Positions 1 to 13,097 are shown, counted from the first letter of the stretch. The stretch is 64,000 nucleotides of DNA from Streptococcus porci DSM 23759 (GCF_000423765.1 NZ_AUIP01000006.1:62001-126000); one strand, 5' to 3'. Notes: generated by a model not told the origin, from the letters alone. Program-made: numbers and translations.

Positions 1-303
1 TTAGAAGAGAAGTTGGTTGCAGTACTGGATTTGGTAGAGGGATATCCAGATAGTCAGACAGTTTTTATTGGCTTATTTATGTTGGATGGGGACTACCATG
101 GTAAAGGGATTGGAAGTCAGTTATTTCAAGAGGCCATTCAGGTATTGACGCAGGACTTTGCTAGGCTTAGGCTTGGTTATGTGGCGACTAATGCGATTGC
201 TGAGGCTTTTTGGAGAAAGCAGGGCTTTGTACCGACTGGGGAAGTGGCTAAAACTGACCATTATGACATTATTCTTGCTGATTTTTTGAGAGATAAAGGA
301 TAG
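1..303 (+). CDS. GNAT-family N-acetyltransferase, 5' end outside window
   Basis: Frame 1 is open from the first base to a stop at 301-303, so the gene begins upstream of the window. The visible 100 residues contain the GNAT acetyl-CoA loop HGKGIGSQLF and the later AIAEAFWRKQGFVPTGE segment typical of the C-terminal half of the fold. The substrate cannot be told. Only 7 bases separate its stop from sufD, and the sufD ribosome-binding site (AAAGGA) lies inside its last codons, so it is probably co-transcribed with the suf genes. Confidence 0.85.
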   Translation, partial: LEEKLVAVLDLVEGYPDSQTVFIGLFMLDGDYHGKGIGSQLFQEAIQVLTQDFARLRLGYVATNAIAEAFWRKQGFVPTGEVAKTDHYDIILADFLRDKG

Positions 304-310
304 ACGATAA

Positions 311-1573
311 ATGACGAAAGAAATGATTTTAGCTTTTTCACAAGCTAAAGCAGAACCTGCTTGGCTACAGGAACGCCGACAAGCAGCTTTTGCAAAACTA
401 GAAGAGCTACCTCTTCCAACTATTGAGCGTGTTAAATTTCACCGCTGGAATTTGGGAGACGGAACCATCACAGAGGATGAGATGGGGGCTAATGTTCCTG
501 ATTTCACAGCTTTTGGCGACAATCCTAAGTTGGTTCAAGTTGGTACGCAAACAGTTCTTGAGCAGTTGTCGCCTGATTTGATGAATCAAGGTGTGGTTTT
601 CACGGATTTTTACTCAGCTCTTGAGGAAATTCCTGAAGTGATTGAGCAACATTTTGGGACGGCTGTTGCTTTTGATGAGCACAAACTGGCTGCTTACAAC
701 ACGGCTTATTTTAACAGTGCAGCAGTTCTTTACGTGCCAGACAATGTCGAGGTTGAAGTTCCTATCGAGGGTATTTTCCTCCAGGATAGTTCATCAGCTG
801 TGCCCTTTAACAAGCACATCCTCGTCATCGCGGGCAAGCATGCAAAAGTTAGCTATCTGGAACGATTTGAGACCATTGGAAACGGCAGAGCTGAGACATC
901 TGCGAATATCTCCGTAGAAGTCATCGCTGGTGCAGGCAGTCAAATCAAGTTCGCAGCTATCGATCGACTAGGTGAAGGGGTGACAACCTTCATCAGCCGC
1001 CGTGGCCGTTTGGCTCAAGATGCTAGCATCGACTGGGCACTGGGTGTCATGAATGAAGGCAATGTTATTGCTGATTTTGATTCAGACTTGATTGGAAATG
1101 GTAGTCACGCAAATCTGAAAGTTGTTGCCGCTTCAAGTGGTCGTCAGGTTCAAGGGATTGATACTCGCGTGACAAATTATGGAAATAATTCTGTCGGTCA
1201 CATCTTACAACACGGTGTTATTTTAGAGCGTGGAACCCTTACCTTCAACGGCATTGGACACATTATCAAAGGGGCCAAGGGAGCAGATGCCCAGCAGGAA
1301 AGCCGTGTTCTCATGCTTTCTGACAAGGCGCGTTCGGATGCTAATCCAATTCTTCTCATTGATGAAAACGAAGTGACCGCTGGTCACGCTGCGTCGATTG
1401 GACAGGTTGACCCAGAAGATATGTACTACTTGATGAGTCGTGGTCTGGATCGTGAAACGGCTGAGCGCTTGGTCATCCGTGGTTTCCTTGGAGCCGTAAT
1501 TACTGAGATTCCAGTCCAAGCAGTCCGTGAGGAAATGATTGCAGTTCTAGATAAAAAATTGGATAAACGTTAG
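311..1573 (+). CDS. sufD: Fe-S cluster assembly scaffold protein SufD
   Basis: A 420-residue member of the SufB/SufD family, which forms the SufBCD complex that builds and transfers Fe-S clusters in the cytoplasm. The C-terminal SufBD core with its beta-helix pattern runs from about residue 150 to 400 and includes the conserved NEVTAGHAASIG stretch near residue 350. It heads the visible sufD-sufS-sufU-sufB run. The usual ATPase gene sufC is not in the window and would be expected upstream of the acetyltransferase. Length is normal for the family. Confidence 0.95.
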   Translation: MTKEMILAFSQAKAEPAWLQERRQAAFAKLEELPLPTIERVKFHRWNLGDGTITEDEMGANVPDFTAFGDNPKLVQVGTQTVLEQLSPDLMNQGVVFTDFYSALEEIPEVIEQHFGTAVAFDEHKLAAYNTAYFNSAAVLYVPDNVEVEVPIEGIFLQDSSSAVPFNKHILVIAGKHAKVSYLERFETIGNGRAETSANISVEVIAGAGSQIKFAAIDRLGEGVTTFISRRGRLAQDASIDWALGVMNEGNVIADFDSDLIGNGSHANLKVVAASSGRQVQGIDTRVTNYGNNSVGHILQHGVILERGTLTFNGIGHIIKGAKGADAQQESRVLMLSDKARSDANPILLIDENEVTAGHAASIGQVDPEDMYYLMSRGLDRETAERLVIRGFLGAVITEIPVQAVREEMIAVLDKKLDKR

Positions 1574-1585
1574 TGATTGGAATAA

Positions 1586-3317
<1,732 letters not shown>

Positions 3318-3342
3318 CTGAAAATGAAAGAAGGGACAACTC

Positions 3343-4755
3343 ATGTCTGAAGAAAAAGTAGAACCAAAACCGATTGACCTCGGGGAATACAAGTACGGTT
3401 TCCACGATGATGTGACTCCTATTTACTCGACAGGAAAGGGCATTAGCGAGCAAGTAGTTCGTGATATGTCAGCTGCCAAGGGAGAGCCTGAGTGGATGTT
3501 GGAATTCCGCCTCAAATCTCTGGAAACCTTTAACAAGATGCCTATGCAGGAGTGGGGGCCAGATTTATCTGGAATTGATTTTGATGACTTGACTTACTAT
3601 CAAAAACCGTCGGATAAACCAGCGCGTTCTTGGGATGAGGTTCCTGAAAAAATCAAAGAGACCTTTGAACGCATTGGTATTCCTGAAGCGGAGCGTGCCT
3701 ATCTTGCAGGAGCTTCTGCTCAGTACGAGTCAGAGGTGGTTTACCACAATATGAAAGAGGAGTACGATAAGTTAGGTATCATTTTTACCGATACGGATTC
3801 AGCCCTGAAAGACTATCCAGACCTCTTCAAGCAGTATTTTTCAAAATTAGTACCGCCAACAGACAATAAATTTGCAGCTCTTAATTCAGCTTTCTGGTCA
3901 GGTGGAACCTTTATCTACGTGCCAAAGGGCGTCAAGTGTGAGATTCCTCTTCAGACCTACTTCCGAATGAACAATGAAGCGACAGCTCAGTTTGAACGTA
4001 CCCTTATTATTGTTGATGAGGGGGCAAGCGTTCACTATGTTGAGGGATGTACAGCACCGACTTATTCTACAGCTAGTCTTCACGCTGCTATCGTAGAAAT
4101 CTTTGCTCTAGAGGGCAGCTACATGCGTTACACCACTATCCAAAACTGGTCAGATAATGTCTATAATCTGGTAACAAAACGTGCGACAGCAAAGAGAGAC
4201 GCGACGGTTGAGTGGATTGACGGAAACCTTGGTGCCCAAGTGACCATGAAGTACCCATCCGTTCTCCTTGACGGCGAAGGGGCGCGTGGGACTATGCTTT
4301 CTATCGCTTTTGCAAATGCAGGGCAACATCAGGATGCGGGAGCTAAAATGATTCATAATGCTCCGCATACATCGTCATCTATCGTGTCAAAATCTATTGC
4401 ACGTAATGGAGGCGTGGTCAACTACCGTGGACAGGTCACTTTTAACAAAGATTCCAAAAAATCAGTTTCTCATATCGAATGTGACACCATCCTCATGGAT
4501 GACATCTCTAAGTCGGATACCATCCCCTTCAATGAAATCCACAATTCACAAGTTGCTTTAGAACATGAAGCAAAAGTTTCAAAAATTTCAGAAGAACAGC
4601 TCTACTACCTCATGAGCCGTGGCTTATCAGAACAAGAAGCTACTGAAATGATTGTCATGGGATTTGTTGAACCATTCACCAAAGAACTCCCAATGGAATA
4701 CGCCGTCGAGCTAAACCGCTTGATAGCCTATGAAATGGAAGGGTCGGTTGGCTAG
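3343..4755 (+). CDS. sufB: Fe-S cluster assembly protein SufB
   Basis: A 470-residue scaffold subunit of SufBCD. The SufBD core includes the [11 protein letters not shown] segment with the family's conserved cysteine (about residue 378). It ends the suf operon, 25 bases after sufU, with an AAGAAGGG-type ribosome-binding site. No strong terminator follows at once; the next clear hairpin is at 4894-4919. The order D-S-U-B matches other streptococci. Confidence 0.96.
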   Translation: MSEEKVEPKPIDLGEYKYGFHDDVTPIYSTGKGISEQVVRDMSAAKGEPEWMLEFRLKSLETFNKMPMQEWGPDLSGIDFDDLTYYQKPSDKPARSWDEVPEKIKETFERIGIPEAERAYLAGASAQYESEVVYHNMKEEYDKLGIIFTDTDSALKDYPDLFKQYFSKLVPPTDNKFAALNSAFWSGGTFIYVPKGVKCEIPLQTYFRMNNEATAQFERTLIIVDEGASVHYVEGCTAPTYSTASLHAAIVEIFALEGSYMRYTTIQNWSDNVYNLVTKRATAKRDATVEWIDGNLGAQVTMKYPSVLLDGEGARGTMLSIAFANAGQHQDAGAKMIHNAPHTSSSIVSKSIARNGGVVNYRGQVTFNKDSKKSVSHIECDTILMDDISKSDTIPFNEIHNSQVALEHEAKVSKISEEQLYYLMSRGLSEQEATEMIVMGFVEPFTKELPMEYAVELNRLIAYEMEGSVG

Positions 4756-4893
4756 AGCCTCAGATTATGTAACTTTAAACTTTTCAAAATCAGTATAGGA
4801 TATGCGAAAGAAAGTCCTATTTTAGAGTGAAATTTTGCTGGAAAGAGAAGGTAAGAACTCGAAAAGAATTCCTCTCTCGTATGACAACGAATT

Positions 4894-4927
4894 AAAACGC
4901 TTCAAGGAAGCGTTTTTTTGCTATAAT
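4894..4927 (+). terminator. Terminator after the suf operon, overlapping the pepO promoter
   Basis: A perfect 10-bp stem (4894-4903 with 4907-4916) has a 3-base loop and a T run to 4919. A consensus TATAAT at 4922-4927 follows directly and fits the pepO start at 4957. The matching -35 region would lie inside the hairpin at about 4899-4904 (GCTTCA, a poor match), so terminator and promoter share sequence. The 4756-4893 stretch shows no gene. Confidence 0.7.
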
Positions 4928-4956
4928 AGACCTATCACAGACAAAAGGAGACGATT

Positions 4957-6852
4957 ATGTCACGTTTACAAGATGACTTTTACGATGCTATTAATGGCGA
5001 ATGGGAAAAAACGGCCATCATTCCTGACGACAAACCTAGAACTGGTGGATTTTCTGATTTAGCTGACGAGATTGAAGACCTGATGCTTGAAACCACAGAT
5101 CAGTGGTTGGCAGGTGAAAATGTTCCAGAGGATAGCATCTTGCAGAATTTCGTTAAATTTCACAAGCAAGTGGCCAATTTTGATGCTCGCGAATCAGCTG
5201 GTGTCAAGCCAGTTGAACCTCTGATTACAGAATACCAAAAGCTTTCCTCTTTTGAAGAATTTGCTGCGCGGATAGCCGAATATGAAATGGCAGGCAAGCC
5301 TAATCTTCTACCTTTTGGCGTTTCTCCAGACTTTATGGACGCTAAAAATAACGTCCTCTGGGCTTATGCCCCACATACAATCTTGCCAGATACGACTTAC
5401 TATGCTGATGACAATGAAAAAGGTAAGGAACTCCTTGCCACTTGGCGAAAATGTGAGGAAAATCTTTTAGCAAAATTTGATTTTACACCAGATGAGATTA
5501 AAGATATGCTGGATAAAATCATTGAGCTAGATGATCAGGTAGCTAAGTATGTGCTATCATCTGAGGAAAGTTCAAAATATGTAGAACTTTATCACCCTTA
5601 TGACTGGGCAGACTTTACAAAATTGGTGCCCGAATTACCGCTTGATACCATCTTTACAGAGATTTTGGGAACCTTACCTGACAAGGTTATCGTGCCAGAA
5701 GAACGTTTCTGGACAGAGTTTGCTGCTGAATATTATTCTGAAAAGAATTGGCCACTCCTCAAGGCTCTTTTAGTTGAAAGCGCAGCGACTAGCTACACTT
5801 CTTATCTAACAGAGGACATCCGTATTCTTGCGGGGGCCTATGGTCGTGCTCTCTCTGGAACGCCACAGGCTATGGATCAGAAGAAAGCTGCTTTTTATTT
5901 GGCGCAAGGTCCCTTCAATCAGGCTTTGGGTCTCTGGTATGCGGGTGAGAAATTCTCGCCAGAAGCAAAAGCTGATGTGGAAGCAAAAGTGGCAACCATG
6001 ATTGACGTTTACAAGGAACGCCTTTTAGCAAATGACTGGCTCAAGCCTGAAACCCGTGACAAGGCAATTACTAAACTTAATGTTATAACACCTCATATCG
6101 GTTATCCTGAAAAATTACCAGAAACCTATGTTAAGAAGGTTATTGATGACAGTTTATCCCTGATTGAAAATGCCCAGAATTTGGCAAAAATCTCAATTGC
6201 TCATACTTGGAGCAAGTGGAACAAGGCTGTTGATCGCAGCGAATGGCACATGCCAGCCCATATGGTTAATGCTTACTACGATCCGCAACAAAATCAAATC
6301 GTCTTTCCAGCAGCCATTTTGCAGGCGCCGTTTTATAGCTTGGAGCAAAGCTCATCAGCTAACTATGGTGGTATCGGAGCCGTTATCGCTCATGAAATCT
6401 CTCATGCTTTTGATACTAATGGAGCTTCCTTTGATGAAAATGGTAGTCTCAACAACTGGTGGACAGATGAAGACTATGCAGCTTTCAAAGAGCGGACGGA
6501 TAAGGTTGTTGCCCAATTTGATGGTATCCCATTTGCAGGAAGCAAGGTCAATGGCCAGCTAACTGTATCTGAAAATGTAGCAGACTTGGGTGGACTTGCG
6601 GCAGCCCTTGAAGCGGCTAAGAAAGAAGCTGATTTTTCAGCCAAAGATTACTTCACTAACTTTGCAACCATCTGGCGCATGAAAGCTCGTGAAGAATACT
6701 TGCAACTTCTAGTCAATGTCGACGTTCATGCCCCAGGAAAACTTCGGACGAATGTCCAAGTGCCAAACTTTGATGATTTCCATGAGACTTTTGGTGTCCA
6801 AAAAGGTGACGCTATGTGGCGTGAACCTAGCGAACGTGTCATCATTTGGTAA
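4957..6852 (+). CDS. pepO: M13-family metalloendopeptidase PepO
   Basis: A 631-residue neprilysin-like zinc peptidase that cleaves oligopeptides. The zinc site HEISH is at about residues 478-482, the third ligand region ENVADLGGL at about 538-546, and the substrate-binding stretch near VNVDVHAPGKLR before the C-terminus. No signal peptide is visible, as is usual for PepO. It is transcribed alone, from the promoter at 4922, with AAGGAG before its ATG. Confidence 0.95.
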   Translation: MSRLQDDFYDAINGEWEKTAIIPDDKPRTGGFSDLADEIEDLMLETTDQWLAGENVPEDSILQNFVKFHKQVANFDARESAGVKPVEPLITEYQKLSSFEEFAARIAEYEMAGKPNLLPFGVSPDFMDAKNNVLWAYAPHTILPDTTYYADDNEKGKELLATWRKCEENLLAKFDFTPDEIKDMLDKIIELDDQVAKYVLSSEESSKYVELYHPYDWADFTKLVPELPLDTIFTEILGTLPDKVIVPEERFWTEFAAEYYSEKNWPLLKALLVESAATSYTSYLTEDIRILAGAYGRALSGTPQAMDQKKAAFYLAQGPFNQALGLWYAGEKFSPEAKADVEAKVATMIDVYKERLLANDWLKPETRDKAITKLNVITPHIGYPEKLPETYVKKVIDDSLSLIENAQNLAKISIAHTWSKWNKAVDRSEWHMPAHMVNAYYDPQQNQIVFPAAILQAPFYSLEQSSSANYGGIGAVIAHEISHAFDTNGASFDENGSLNNWWTDEDYAAFKERTDKVVAQFDGIPFAGSKVNGQLTVSENVADLGGLAAALEAAKKEADFSAKDYFTNFATIWRMKAREEYLQLLVNVDVHAPGKLRTNVQVPNFDDFHETFGVQKGDAMWREPSERVIIW

Positions 6853-6987
6853 TCATAATAGTTTCGGATGGCTATAGTGTTAAACTTTGAGATCCATCAG
6901 CATGTGATTTGCTTAGTTTGATTTTGCGTCTCACTGGGATAAATAATAAAAACGAGACTTTGAGAGCCTCGTTAGAGAATAGCTAAA

Positions 6988-7023
6988 AAGACTGGGACAA
7001 GCATCGTGATGTGTCCCAGTCTT
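6988..7023. terminator. Bidirectional terminator between pepO and galU
   Basis: A 12-bp perfect inverted repeat, 6988-6999 with 7012-7023, has a 12-base loop. Read on the minus strand it is followed by five T residues, so it clearly ends the galU-gpsA transcript. In the plus direction the T run is weak but it can also serve pepO. A shorter 6-bp stem lies at 6951-6973. Confidence 0.75.
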
Positions 7024-7030
7024 ATTTGTC

Positions 7031-7936
7031 TTACTCAGCTGACTTGCCTTCTAATTTTTTACCAAGTTCGATGATGTAGTCTTTCAAATCGTCTTTGACT
7101 TGTGGGTGTTGGAGGGCGTAGTCGATTGAGGTTTTCATGAAGCCAAACTTGTCGCCAACGTCGTAGCGGTTACCTTTAAATTCGCGGGCAAAAACACGTT
7201 GGGTTTTGTTGAGGGTGTCAATGGCATCAGTCAGTTGGATTTCACCGCCAGCACCAGGTGTTTGTTTTTCCAAGATTTCAAAAATCTCAGGCGTTAAAAG
7301 GTAGCGACCAATGATAGCCAAATCGCTTGGAGCATCTTCAGGCGCAGGCTTTTCTACAAAAGTGTCAACACTGTAAAGGCCATTAACCCCTTCACCGTGA
7401 GGAGCGATGACCCCATAGGCAGAAACTTCTTCGTGAGGAACCGGCATAACCGCAATGGTCGAAGCATGAGTCTCATCATAGTCGTTCATCAGTTGCTTGG
7501 TCAATGGCAGAGCTGAGGTGTTTGTGATATCCATCAAATCATCACCAAGCATGACTACAAAGGGTTCGTTACCTACAAATGCCTTAGCTTGAAGGACTGC
7601 ATCACCAAGGCCACGCGGGTGACTCTGACGGATGAAGTGAAGACGGATACCAGTAGTTTCGTCAACCAATTTGAGAAGGTCATTCTTACCTTTTTCTTTA
7701 AGATTATATTCAAGTTCGAAATTTGAATCAAAATGATCTTCAATTGAGCGCTTGGATTTACCGGTGACAACAAGGATATCTTCGATACCAGAGCGCAAGG
7801 CTTCTTCAACGATAAACTGAATCGTTGGTTTATCAACGATTGGTAACATTTCTTTAGCAAGCGCCTTGGTTGCTGGTAGGAAGCGAGTTCCCAGTCCAGC
7901 AGCAGGGATAACAGCTTTTCTGACTTTTTTTTGCAT
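7031..7936 (-). CDS. galU: UTP-glucose-1-phosphate uridylyltransferase GalU
   Basis: A 301-residue nucleotidyltransferase that makes UDP-glucose from UTP and glucose 1-phosphate for capsule, glycolipid and galactose metabolism. The signature [19 protein letters not shown] starts at residue 10, and the [11 protein letters not shown] substrate loop is present. The ATG at 7936 has AAGGAG 6 bases upstream; the 13 extra upstream codons that remain open lie in the gpsA end region and are not needed. It follows gpsA by 10 bases in one operon. Confidence 0.96.
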   Translation of the reverse strand: MQKKVRKAVIPAAGLGTRFLPATKALAKEMLPIVDKPTIQFIVEEALRSGIEDILVVTGKSKRSIEDHFDSNFELEYNLKEKGKNDLLKLVDETTGIRLHFIRQSHPRGLGDAVLQAKAFVGNEPFVVMLGDDLMDITNTSALPLTKQLMNDYDETHASTIAVMPVPHEEVSAYGVIAPHGEGVNGLYSVDTFVEKPAPEDAPSDLAIIGRYLLTPEIFEILEKQTPGAGGEIQLTDAIDTLNKTQRVFAREFKGNRYDVGDKFGFMKTSIDYALQHPQVKDDLKDYIIELGKKLEGKSAE

Positions 7937-7946
7937 GATTAACTCC

Positions 7947-8960
7947 TTAAAATTCATTCTCAGACTTAAATTCATTTTGCATCATACCAAGGATAGATTC
8001 TTTGATGTCAGCACCTTCGTAGATGGTTTTGTAAATAGCTGTGGTGATTGGCATATAGACGTCAAGTTCTTGCGCGATTTCGTAGGCGACTTTTGTAGTA
8101 GAAATTCCTTCAATAACCATGCCCATATTGCGTTCGATGTCTTCGAGTTTTTCACCGCGTCCCAAAGCATCACCGGCGCGCCAGTTACGAGAGTGGATGG
8201 ATGTCCCTGTAACGATCAAGTCACCAACACCGGATAGGCCGCTGTAAGTAAGCGGATCAGCTCCCATTTTAACACCGAGGCGAGTGATTTCAGCCAGACC
8301 GCGTGTGATGACGGCTGCTTTGGCATTGTCACCGTAGCCGAGACCGTGGAGAGCACCGGCACCAACGGCGATAATATTTTTCAAGGCGCCAGCTGTTTCC
8401 ACACCAATGACATCAGTGTTGGTGTAGAGGCGGAAGTAGCTGTTGCTAAAGAGGCTTTGGACGTATTTAGCAGCGGTTAAATCTTTTGAGGCGGCTGTGA
8501 TTAGGGTGATGTCACGGACGATGGTTTCTTCGGCGTGACTTGGTCCAGATACAACTACGATTTCAGAACGGTATTGGGCAGGAATCTCTTCCTCTAGGAT
8601 AGTTGATAGGCGTTCGTGACTGCCAGGTTCCAAGCCTTTTGAGGCATGCATAACAATGACCTTATGTGTCAGAATTTCTGCAACTTGCTTAGCTACTAGG
8701 CGGGTTACTTTGGTTGGAACCACAAAGAGGATACCGTCAACTCCATCAAGAGCTTGACCCAAATCCTTATAAGCTTTGATCCCCTCATCTAGGACAATAT
8801 CCTTGAAGTAATGGCTGTTGGTGTGCTTTTCGTTGATTTCGTCAATTTGTTCAGGAATATTTCCCCAGATACGAACCTCGTGCCCATTGTCGTTGAGAAC
8901 TTGCGCCAGAGCTGTTCCCCAAGAACCAGGACCAAGGATGGCAATTTTCTGCTTTTCCAT
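7947..8960 (-). CDS. gpsA: NAD(P)H-dependent glycerol-3-phosphate dehydrogenase GpsA
   Basis: A 337-residue enzyme that reduces dihydroxyacetone phosphate to sn-glycerol 3-phosphate for phospholipid synthesis. The Rossmann motif [10 protein letters not shown] is at residue 10 and the catalytic-domain segment [12 protein letters not shown] at about 200. The start was set at the ATG at 8960 ([10 protein letters not shown]) behind AAAGGA; an earlier in-frame ATG at 8981 has a weaker site. It is first in the gpsA-galU operon. Confidence 0.95.
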   Translation of the reverse strand: MEKQKIAILGPGSWGTALAQVLNDNGHEVRIWGNIPEQIDEINEKHTNSHYFKDIVLDEGIKAYKDLGQALDGVDGILFVVPTKVTRLVAKQVAEILTHKVIVMHASKGLEPGSHERLSTILEEEIPAQYRSEIVVVSGPSHAEETIVRDITLITAASKDLTAAKYVQSLFSNSYFRLYTNTDVIGVETAGALKNIIAVGAGALHGLGYGDNAKAAVITRGLAEITRLGVKMGADPLTYSGLSGVGDLIVTGTSIHSRNWRAGDALGRGEKLEDIERNMGMVIEGISTTKVAYEIAQELDVYMPITTAIYKTIYEGADIKESILGMMQNEFKSENEF

Positions 8961-9086
8961 AGTGTTTCCTTTACTTGTCATAGTACCATTTACATTATAC
9001 CATAAGATGATATGTTTGGCTTTTAAAAGGCAAAGGCTTCCACTTTTTTCTTTAATCCTCTTTTTGAAAAATTGCGGAGCCTTTTC

Positions 9087-9120
9087 TTGACAATGGTTCT
9101 CACAGGAACTATAATAGTTC
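9087..9120 (+). promoter_or_regulatory. Consensus promoter overlapped by a MarR-type operator
   Basis: TTGACA (9087-9092), a 17-base spacer and TATAAT (9110-9115) form a perfect consensus promoter for the exporter operon. A perfect 15-base palindrome, GAACTATAATAGTTC (9106-9120), is centred on the -10. Two direct copies of a GTTCTCA-containing sequence also lie 21 bp apart (about 9094 and 9115). This is the expected layout for autorepression by the MarR protein encoded next. Confidence 0.8.
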
Positions 9121-9161
9121 TCATGCGAATTATTTTCAAAAAATAAGGGAAGGAGATTGAG

Positions 9162-9611
9162 ATGGGAAATCCTATTCCAGATTTGCGTAACTTGCTCAAT
9201 CATTTTGAGCAAGTTTGCGATGAAATTGCCAAGGAAAAGGGCGTTGAACATTTGGCTGGTCCGCAAGGCTGGGCGCTCTTTTATCTGCACGGTAGGCAGG
9301 ATACAGAGACCTTTATCAAAGATATTGAAAAAGAGATGAAAATTTCAAAATCAGTTGCCAGCAATCTAGTCAAACGGATGGAGAAAAATGGCTTTGTTCA
9401 GGTCATACCATCGGTAGAAGACAAGCGCTATAAGCAGATTGTCCTGACCCCTCTTGGTAAGGATAAGGTAAACCGTTTAGCGGATTTTCACCAAGAGTTG
9501 CACAGCTCTTTGTTTAAAAATATCAAAAAAGAGGACTTTCAGAAGGTTATGCAGTGGGCAGAACAGCTGAAGGAAAATATTAAAAATTATAAGGAGAATA
9601 AAGATGCTTAA
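9162..9611 (+). CDS. MarR-family repressor (PefR-like)
   Basis: A 149-residue winged-helix regulator. The recognition region lies at about residues 55-85 ([18 protein letters not shown]), followed by the wing with the conserved DKR. The N-terminal EHLAGPQG segment and the position before two half-size ABC exporters resemble the haem-responsive PefR of streptococcal pefRCD operons; that assignment is inferred. The gene overlaps the first exporter gene by 8 bases. A palindrome covers the -10 of its promoter, which indicates autoregulation. The ATG at 9162 has a good AGGAG site. Confidence 0.85.
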   Translation: MGNPIPDLRNLLNHFEQVCDEIAKEKGVEHLAGPQGWALFYLHGRQDTETFIKDIEKEMKISKSVASNLVKRMEKNGFVQVIPSVEDKRYKQIVLTPLGKDKVNRLADFHQELHSSLFKNIKKEDFQKVMQWAEQLKENIKNYKENKDA

Positions 9612-11313
9612 ACAAGCGATTTTACGCTATAAGTGGTATGCGCTCGGTTCGATCCTTTTGGTATCAACAGTTGTTATCACGACGCTTTTGCAGCCTAGTT
9701 ACCTGAAAGAGGTCTTAACGGCTGTCTTGATGAATGATCAAGATGAGATTTTTCGTGTAGGAAAATGGCTTTTAGTGATTGCAGGAATTGGTTTGGTGGC
9801 TGGTCTTGCTAATACGATTGTGGCTGCGAAGATTGCCCAAGGTGTTTCTGCTGATATCCGTGAGAAAACCTTCCGCAAAATTCAAAGTTTTTCATATGCC
9901 AACATTGAAGAATTTAACGCTGGAAATTTGGTGGTTCGTATGACCAATGACGTCACCCAAATTCAAAACTTGGTTATGATGCTCTTTACGATTTTGATGC
10001 GCGTGCCTCTGCTCTTTATCGGTTCCTTTTTCATGGCAGTTAGAATACTTCCAGAACTTTGGTGGATGATTATTGTCATGGTGATTTTGGTGGCGGCTGT
10101 CATGGCAGTTGTGATGAGCCAAATGGGGCCACGTTTTGGGAAATTCCAAATCTTAATGGACAAGATGAACAGTATTGCTAAGGAAAACTTACGTGGTATC
10201 CGCGTGGTTAAATCCTTCGTTCAGGAGAAAAATCAATACGCCAAGTTTAAAGAGACGTCTAATGAATTGTTGGATCTTAACCTCTTTATTGGCTATGGTT
10301 TTTCTGTCCTACAGCCCTTGATGATGTTTATTTCCTACATGGCTATTTTTGCTTCGCTCTACCTTGTGTCGGACATGGTGGCAGACAATATGGAAGTTAT
10401 TGGTAGCTTCACCTCTTTCATGAGTTATCTCATGCAAATCATGTTTGCCATTATCATGACCAGCTTCATGGGGATGCAGGCTTCGCGTGCGGCTATTTCC
10501 ATCAAACGGATTAACGAAGTTTTGGAGACCGAACCAGCCATGACCTTTGTGGACAGTCCTGATGAGGAGTTAATTGGAAAAATTGTCTTTGACAATGTCA
10601 GCTTTACCTATCCGCATGATACAGAACCTACCTTGAAAAATATCTCTTTTGAGATTGAGCCCGGTCAAATGGTTGGTGTGGTTGGTGCCACTGGTGCTGG
10701 TAAATCTACGCTGGCGCAGCTGATTCCACGACTTTTTGATCCACAAGAAGGAACGGTTTCCATTGGTGACCGTGATTTGAAAGATATCAATCAAAAGACA
10801 CTTCGTCAGACGGTTTCTATCGTTTTACAAAAGGCTATTCTTTTCTCAGGAACCATCGCAGATAATCTGCGTCAAGGGGCGCCTGATGCGACTTTAGCTA
10901 AGTTGGAGCGAGCTGCAGGAATTGCTCAGGCTAAAGAATTTATTGACCGCTTGGATGAGACTTATGAAAGTGAGGTCGAAGAACGGGGAAATAACTTCTC
11001 TGGTGGGCAAAAACAACGGATGTCTATTGCCCGTGGTGTAATCGGTGATCCCAAGATTCTAGTCTTGGATGATTCAACCTCAGCCCTAGATGCCAAGTCT
11101 GAAAAGTTGGTCCAAGAAGCACTCAATCACGATTTAAAGGGAACCACAACCATTATCATCGCCCAAAAAATTTCTTCTGTAGTCAAGGCAGATAAGATTT
11201 TGGTGCTTGACGAAGGACGTTTGATTGGCGAGGGTACTCACGCAGAATTGGTAGCAAACAATGCTGTATACCGTGAAATCTATGAAACTCAAAAAGGGAA
11301 GGAGGAAGATTAA
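9604..11313 (+). CDS. ABC exporter half-transporter, degenerate-site subunit (PefC-like)
   Basis: A 569-residue fusion of six membrane segments (residues 15-300) and an ATPase domain. Walker A is [10 protein letters not shown], the signature NFSGGQKQR is intact, but the residue after Walker B is Asp ([10 protein letters not shown]) instead of Glu, and the H-loop reads IAQK instead of IAHR. These changes match the non-catalytic half of heterodimeric exporters such as LmrCD or TM287/288. It pairs with the next gene, which overlaps by one base. A role in haem or drug efflux is inferred. Confidence 0.93.
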   Translation: MLKQAILRYKWYALGSILLVSTVVITTLLQPSYLKEVLTAVLMNDQDEIFRVGKWLLVIAGIGLVAGLANTIVAAKIAQGVSADIREKTFRKIQSFSYANIEEFNAGNLVVRMTNDVTQIQNLVMMLFTILMRVPLLFIGSFFMAVRILPELWWMIIVMVILVAAVMAVVMSQMGPRFGKFQILMDKMNSIAKENLRGIRVVKSFVQEKNQYAKFKETSNELLDLNLFIGYGFSVLQPLMMFISYMAIFASLYLVSDMVADNMEVIGSFTSFMSYLMQIMFAIIMTSFMGMQASRAAISIKRINEVLETEPAMTFVDSPDEELIGKIVFDNVSFTYPHDTEPTLKNISFEIEPGQMVGVVGATGAGKSTLAQLIPRLFDPQEGTVSIGDRDLKDINQKTLRQTVSIVLQKAILFSGTIADNLRQGAPDATLAKLERAAGIAQAKEFIDRLDETYESEVEERGNNFSGGQKQRMSIARGVIGDPKILVLDDSTSALDAKSEKLVQEALNHDLKGTTTIIIAQKISSVVKADKILVLDEGRLIGEGTHAELVANNAVYREIYETQKGKEED

Positions 11314-13097
11314 TGAAGACAGCTCGATTTTTCTGGTTTTATTTTAAACGTTACAAATTGACTTTTGTCGTGATTTTCCTAGCTATTATTGTAGCGACAT
11401 ATTTGCAAGTAAAGACTCCGGTTTTACTAGGAGATGCTATCGCTGAGTTGGGCAAAATTGGTCAGCAATATTTTGTCGCTCAGCAGGCAGGGGAGACAGG
11501 TTTCAAGCCAGACCTGGCTGATTTTCAAAGTGTCATGTCCAGTCTCTTTCTGGCCTATGCTGCGACAGTCGTGGCCAATCTGATTTACAGCTTACTCTTG
11601 ACGCGAATTGTAGCTCATTCGACAAACCGTATGCGTAAAGGTCTTTTTGGAAAACTAGAGCGTTTGACGATTGCCTTTTTTGATCGTCATAAGGATGGTG
11701 ACATTCTGTCTCGCTTTACCTCTGATTTGGACAACATCCAAAACGCCTTTAACCAATCCATGATTCAAATTTTGTCAAACGGTGCGCTTTATATTGGTAT
11801 GGTTTGGATGATGTTCCGTCAGGATACAAGGCTAGCGCTGGTAACTATCGCCTCAACTCCCGTAGCCTTACTTGCGCTAGTAATTATCATTCGCTTGGCT
11901 CGCAAATACACCAATCTACAACAAGCAGCAGTTTCCAAACTTAATGCCTACATGGATGAGAAAATTTCTGGACAAAAAGCCATTATCGTCCAAGGTGTTC
12001 AGGAAGAAACCATTGATGGTTTTTTGGAACTCAATGAGGAAGTCCGTCGAACAACCTTCAAGGGTCGTCTTTTTGGTGGGATTCTCTTTCCATTCATGAA
12101 TGGGATGAGTCTGGTCAACACAGCCATCGTTATTTTTGCTGGTTCAAATATCGTCCTCAACGATTCCTCAATGGATTCAGCTGTGGCGCTGGGGCTGGTA
12201 GTTACCTTTGTTCAATATTCACAACAATATTACCAACCAATGATGCAGATTGCTTCTAGCTGGGCGGAATTGCAACTGGCCTTCACGGGAGCCCATCGTG
12301 TCCAAGAAATGTTTGATGAGCCTGAGGAAATTCGCCCTCAAAAAGCTCCGCTTTTCACTGAGCTAAAAGAAGGTGTGGAAATCAAAAACATCGACTTTGG
12401 TTATTTACCAGGCCAAAAAGTTCTGGATAATGTTAGTATTTCTGCGCCAAAAGGCAAGATGATTGCGGTGGTTGGTCCAACCGGATCCGGTAAGACCACC
12501 ATCATGAACCTTATCAACCGTTTCTACGATGTGGATGCTGGTTCCATTGAGTTTGACGGCCGCGACATTCGTCAATACGATTTGGATAGCCTCCGTGAAA
12601 AAGTCGGCATCGTTTTACAAGAATCCGTTCTTTTCTCTGGCACCATTACCGATAATATCCGTTTCGGCAATGATGAGATTTCCCAAGAAATGGTGGAAGT
12701 GGCTGCGCGTGCTACCCACATCCATGACTTTATCATGGGGCTGCCAGATGGTTACGATACCTTTGTCACTGACGATGAGAATGTTTTCTCGACTGGTCAA
12801 AAGCAGTTGATTTCTATTGCTAGAACCCTTTTGACGGACCCGCAAGTATTGATTTTGGACGAAGCAACTTCAAATGTGGATACGGTAACTGAGGCAAAAA
12901 TTCAAAATGCTATGGAAGCAATCATTGCTGGTAGGACTAGCTTTGTCATTGCCCACCGCCTCAAAACCATCCTCAATGCGGATGAAATCATTGTCCTTAA
13001 GGATGGCAAGGTCTTGGAACAAGGCAACCACCACGAACTACTCAAACAAAAAGGATTCTACTCAGAGCTTTACCACAACCAGTTTGTCTTTGAGTAG
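11313..13097 (+). CDS. ABC exporter half-transporter, catalytic subunit (PefD-like)
   Basis: A 594-residue partner of the preceding protein, with membrane segments in residues 15-320 and an ATPase domain after 350. Walker [10 protein letters not shown], Walker [12 protein letters not shown] with catalytic Glu and the IAHR H-loop are canonical. Its signature motif is degenerate (FSTGQKQ instead of LSGGQ). The defects of the two subunits therefore fall in the same composite site, leaving one working site per heterodimer. It begins in the TAATG overlap with its partner. Confidence 0.94.
   Translation: MKTARFFWFYFKRYKLTFVVIFLAIIVATYLQVKTPVLLGDAIAELGKIGQQYFVAQQAGETGFKPDLADFQSVMSSLFLAYAATVVANLIYSLLLTRIVAHSTNRMRKGLFGKLERLTIAFFDRHKDGDILSRFTSDLDNIQNAFNQSMIQILSNGALYIGMVWMMFRQDTRLALVTIASTPVALLALVIIIRLARKYTNLQQAAVSKLNAYMDEKISGQKAIIVQGVQEETIDGFLELNEEVRRTTFKGRLFGGILFPFMNGMSLVNTAIVIFAGSNIVLNDSSMDSAVALGLVVTFVQYSQQYYQPMMQIASSWAELQLAFTGAHRVQEMFDEPEEIRPQKAPLFTELKEGVEIKNIDFGYLPGQKVLDNVSISAPKGKMIAVVGPTGSGKTTIMNLINRFYDVDAGSIEFDGRDIRQYDLDSLREKVGIVLQESVLFSGTITDNIRFGNDEISQEMVEVAARATHIHDFIMGLPDGYDTFVTDDENVFSTGQKQLISIARTLLTDPQVLILDEATSNVDTVTEAKIQNAMEAIIAGRTSFVIAHRLKTILNADEIIVLKDGKVLEQGNHHELLKQKGFYSELYHNQFVFE

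Noticed and set aside
4835..5062. A 75-codon frame between sufB and pepO
   Set aside because: It crosses the suf terminator and the pepO promoter and overlaps the pepO start out of frame.
7866..8237. A 123-codon plus-strand frame
   Set aside because: It lies opposite galU and gpsA, both of which show clear family motifs; it is a shadow.
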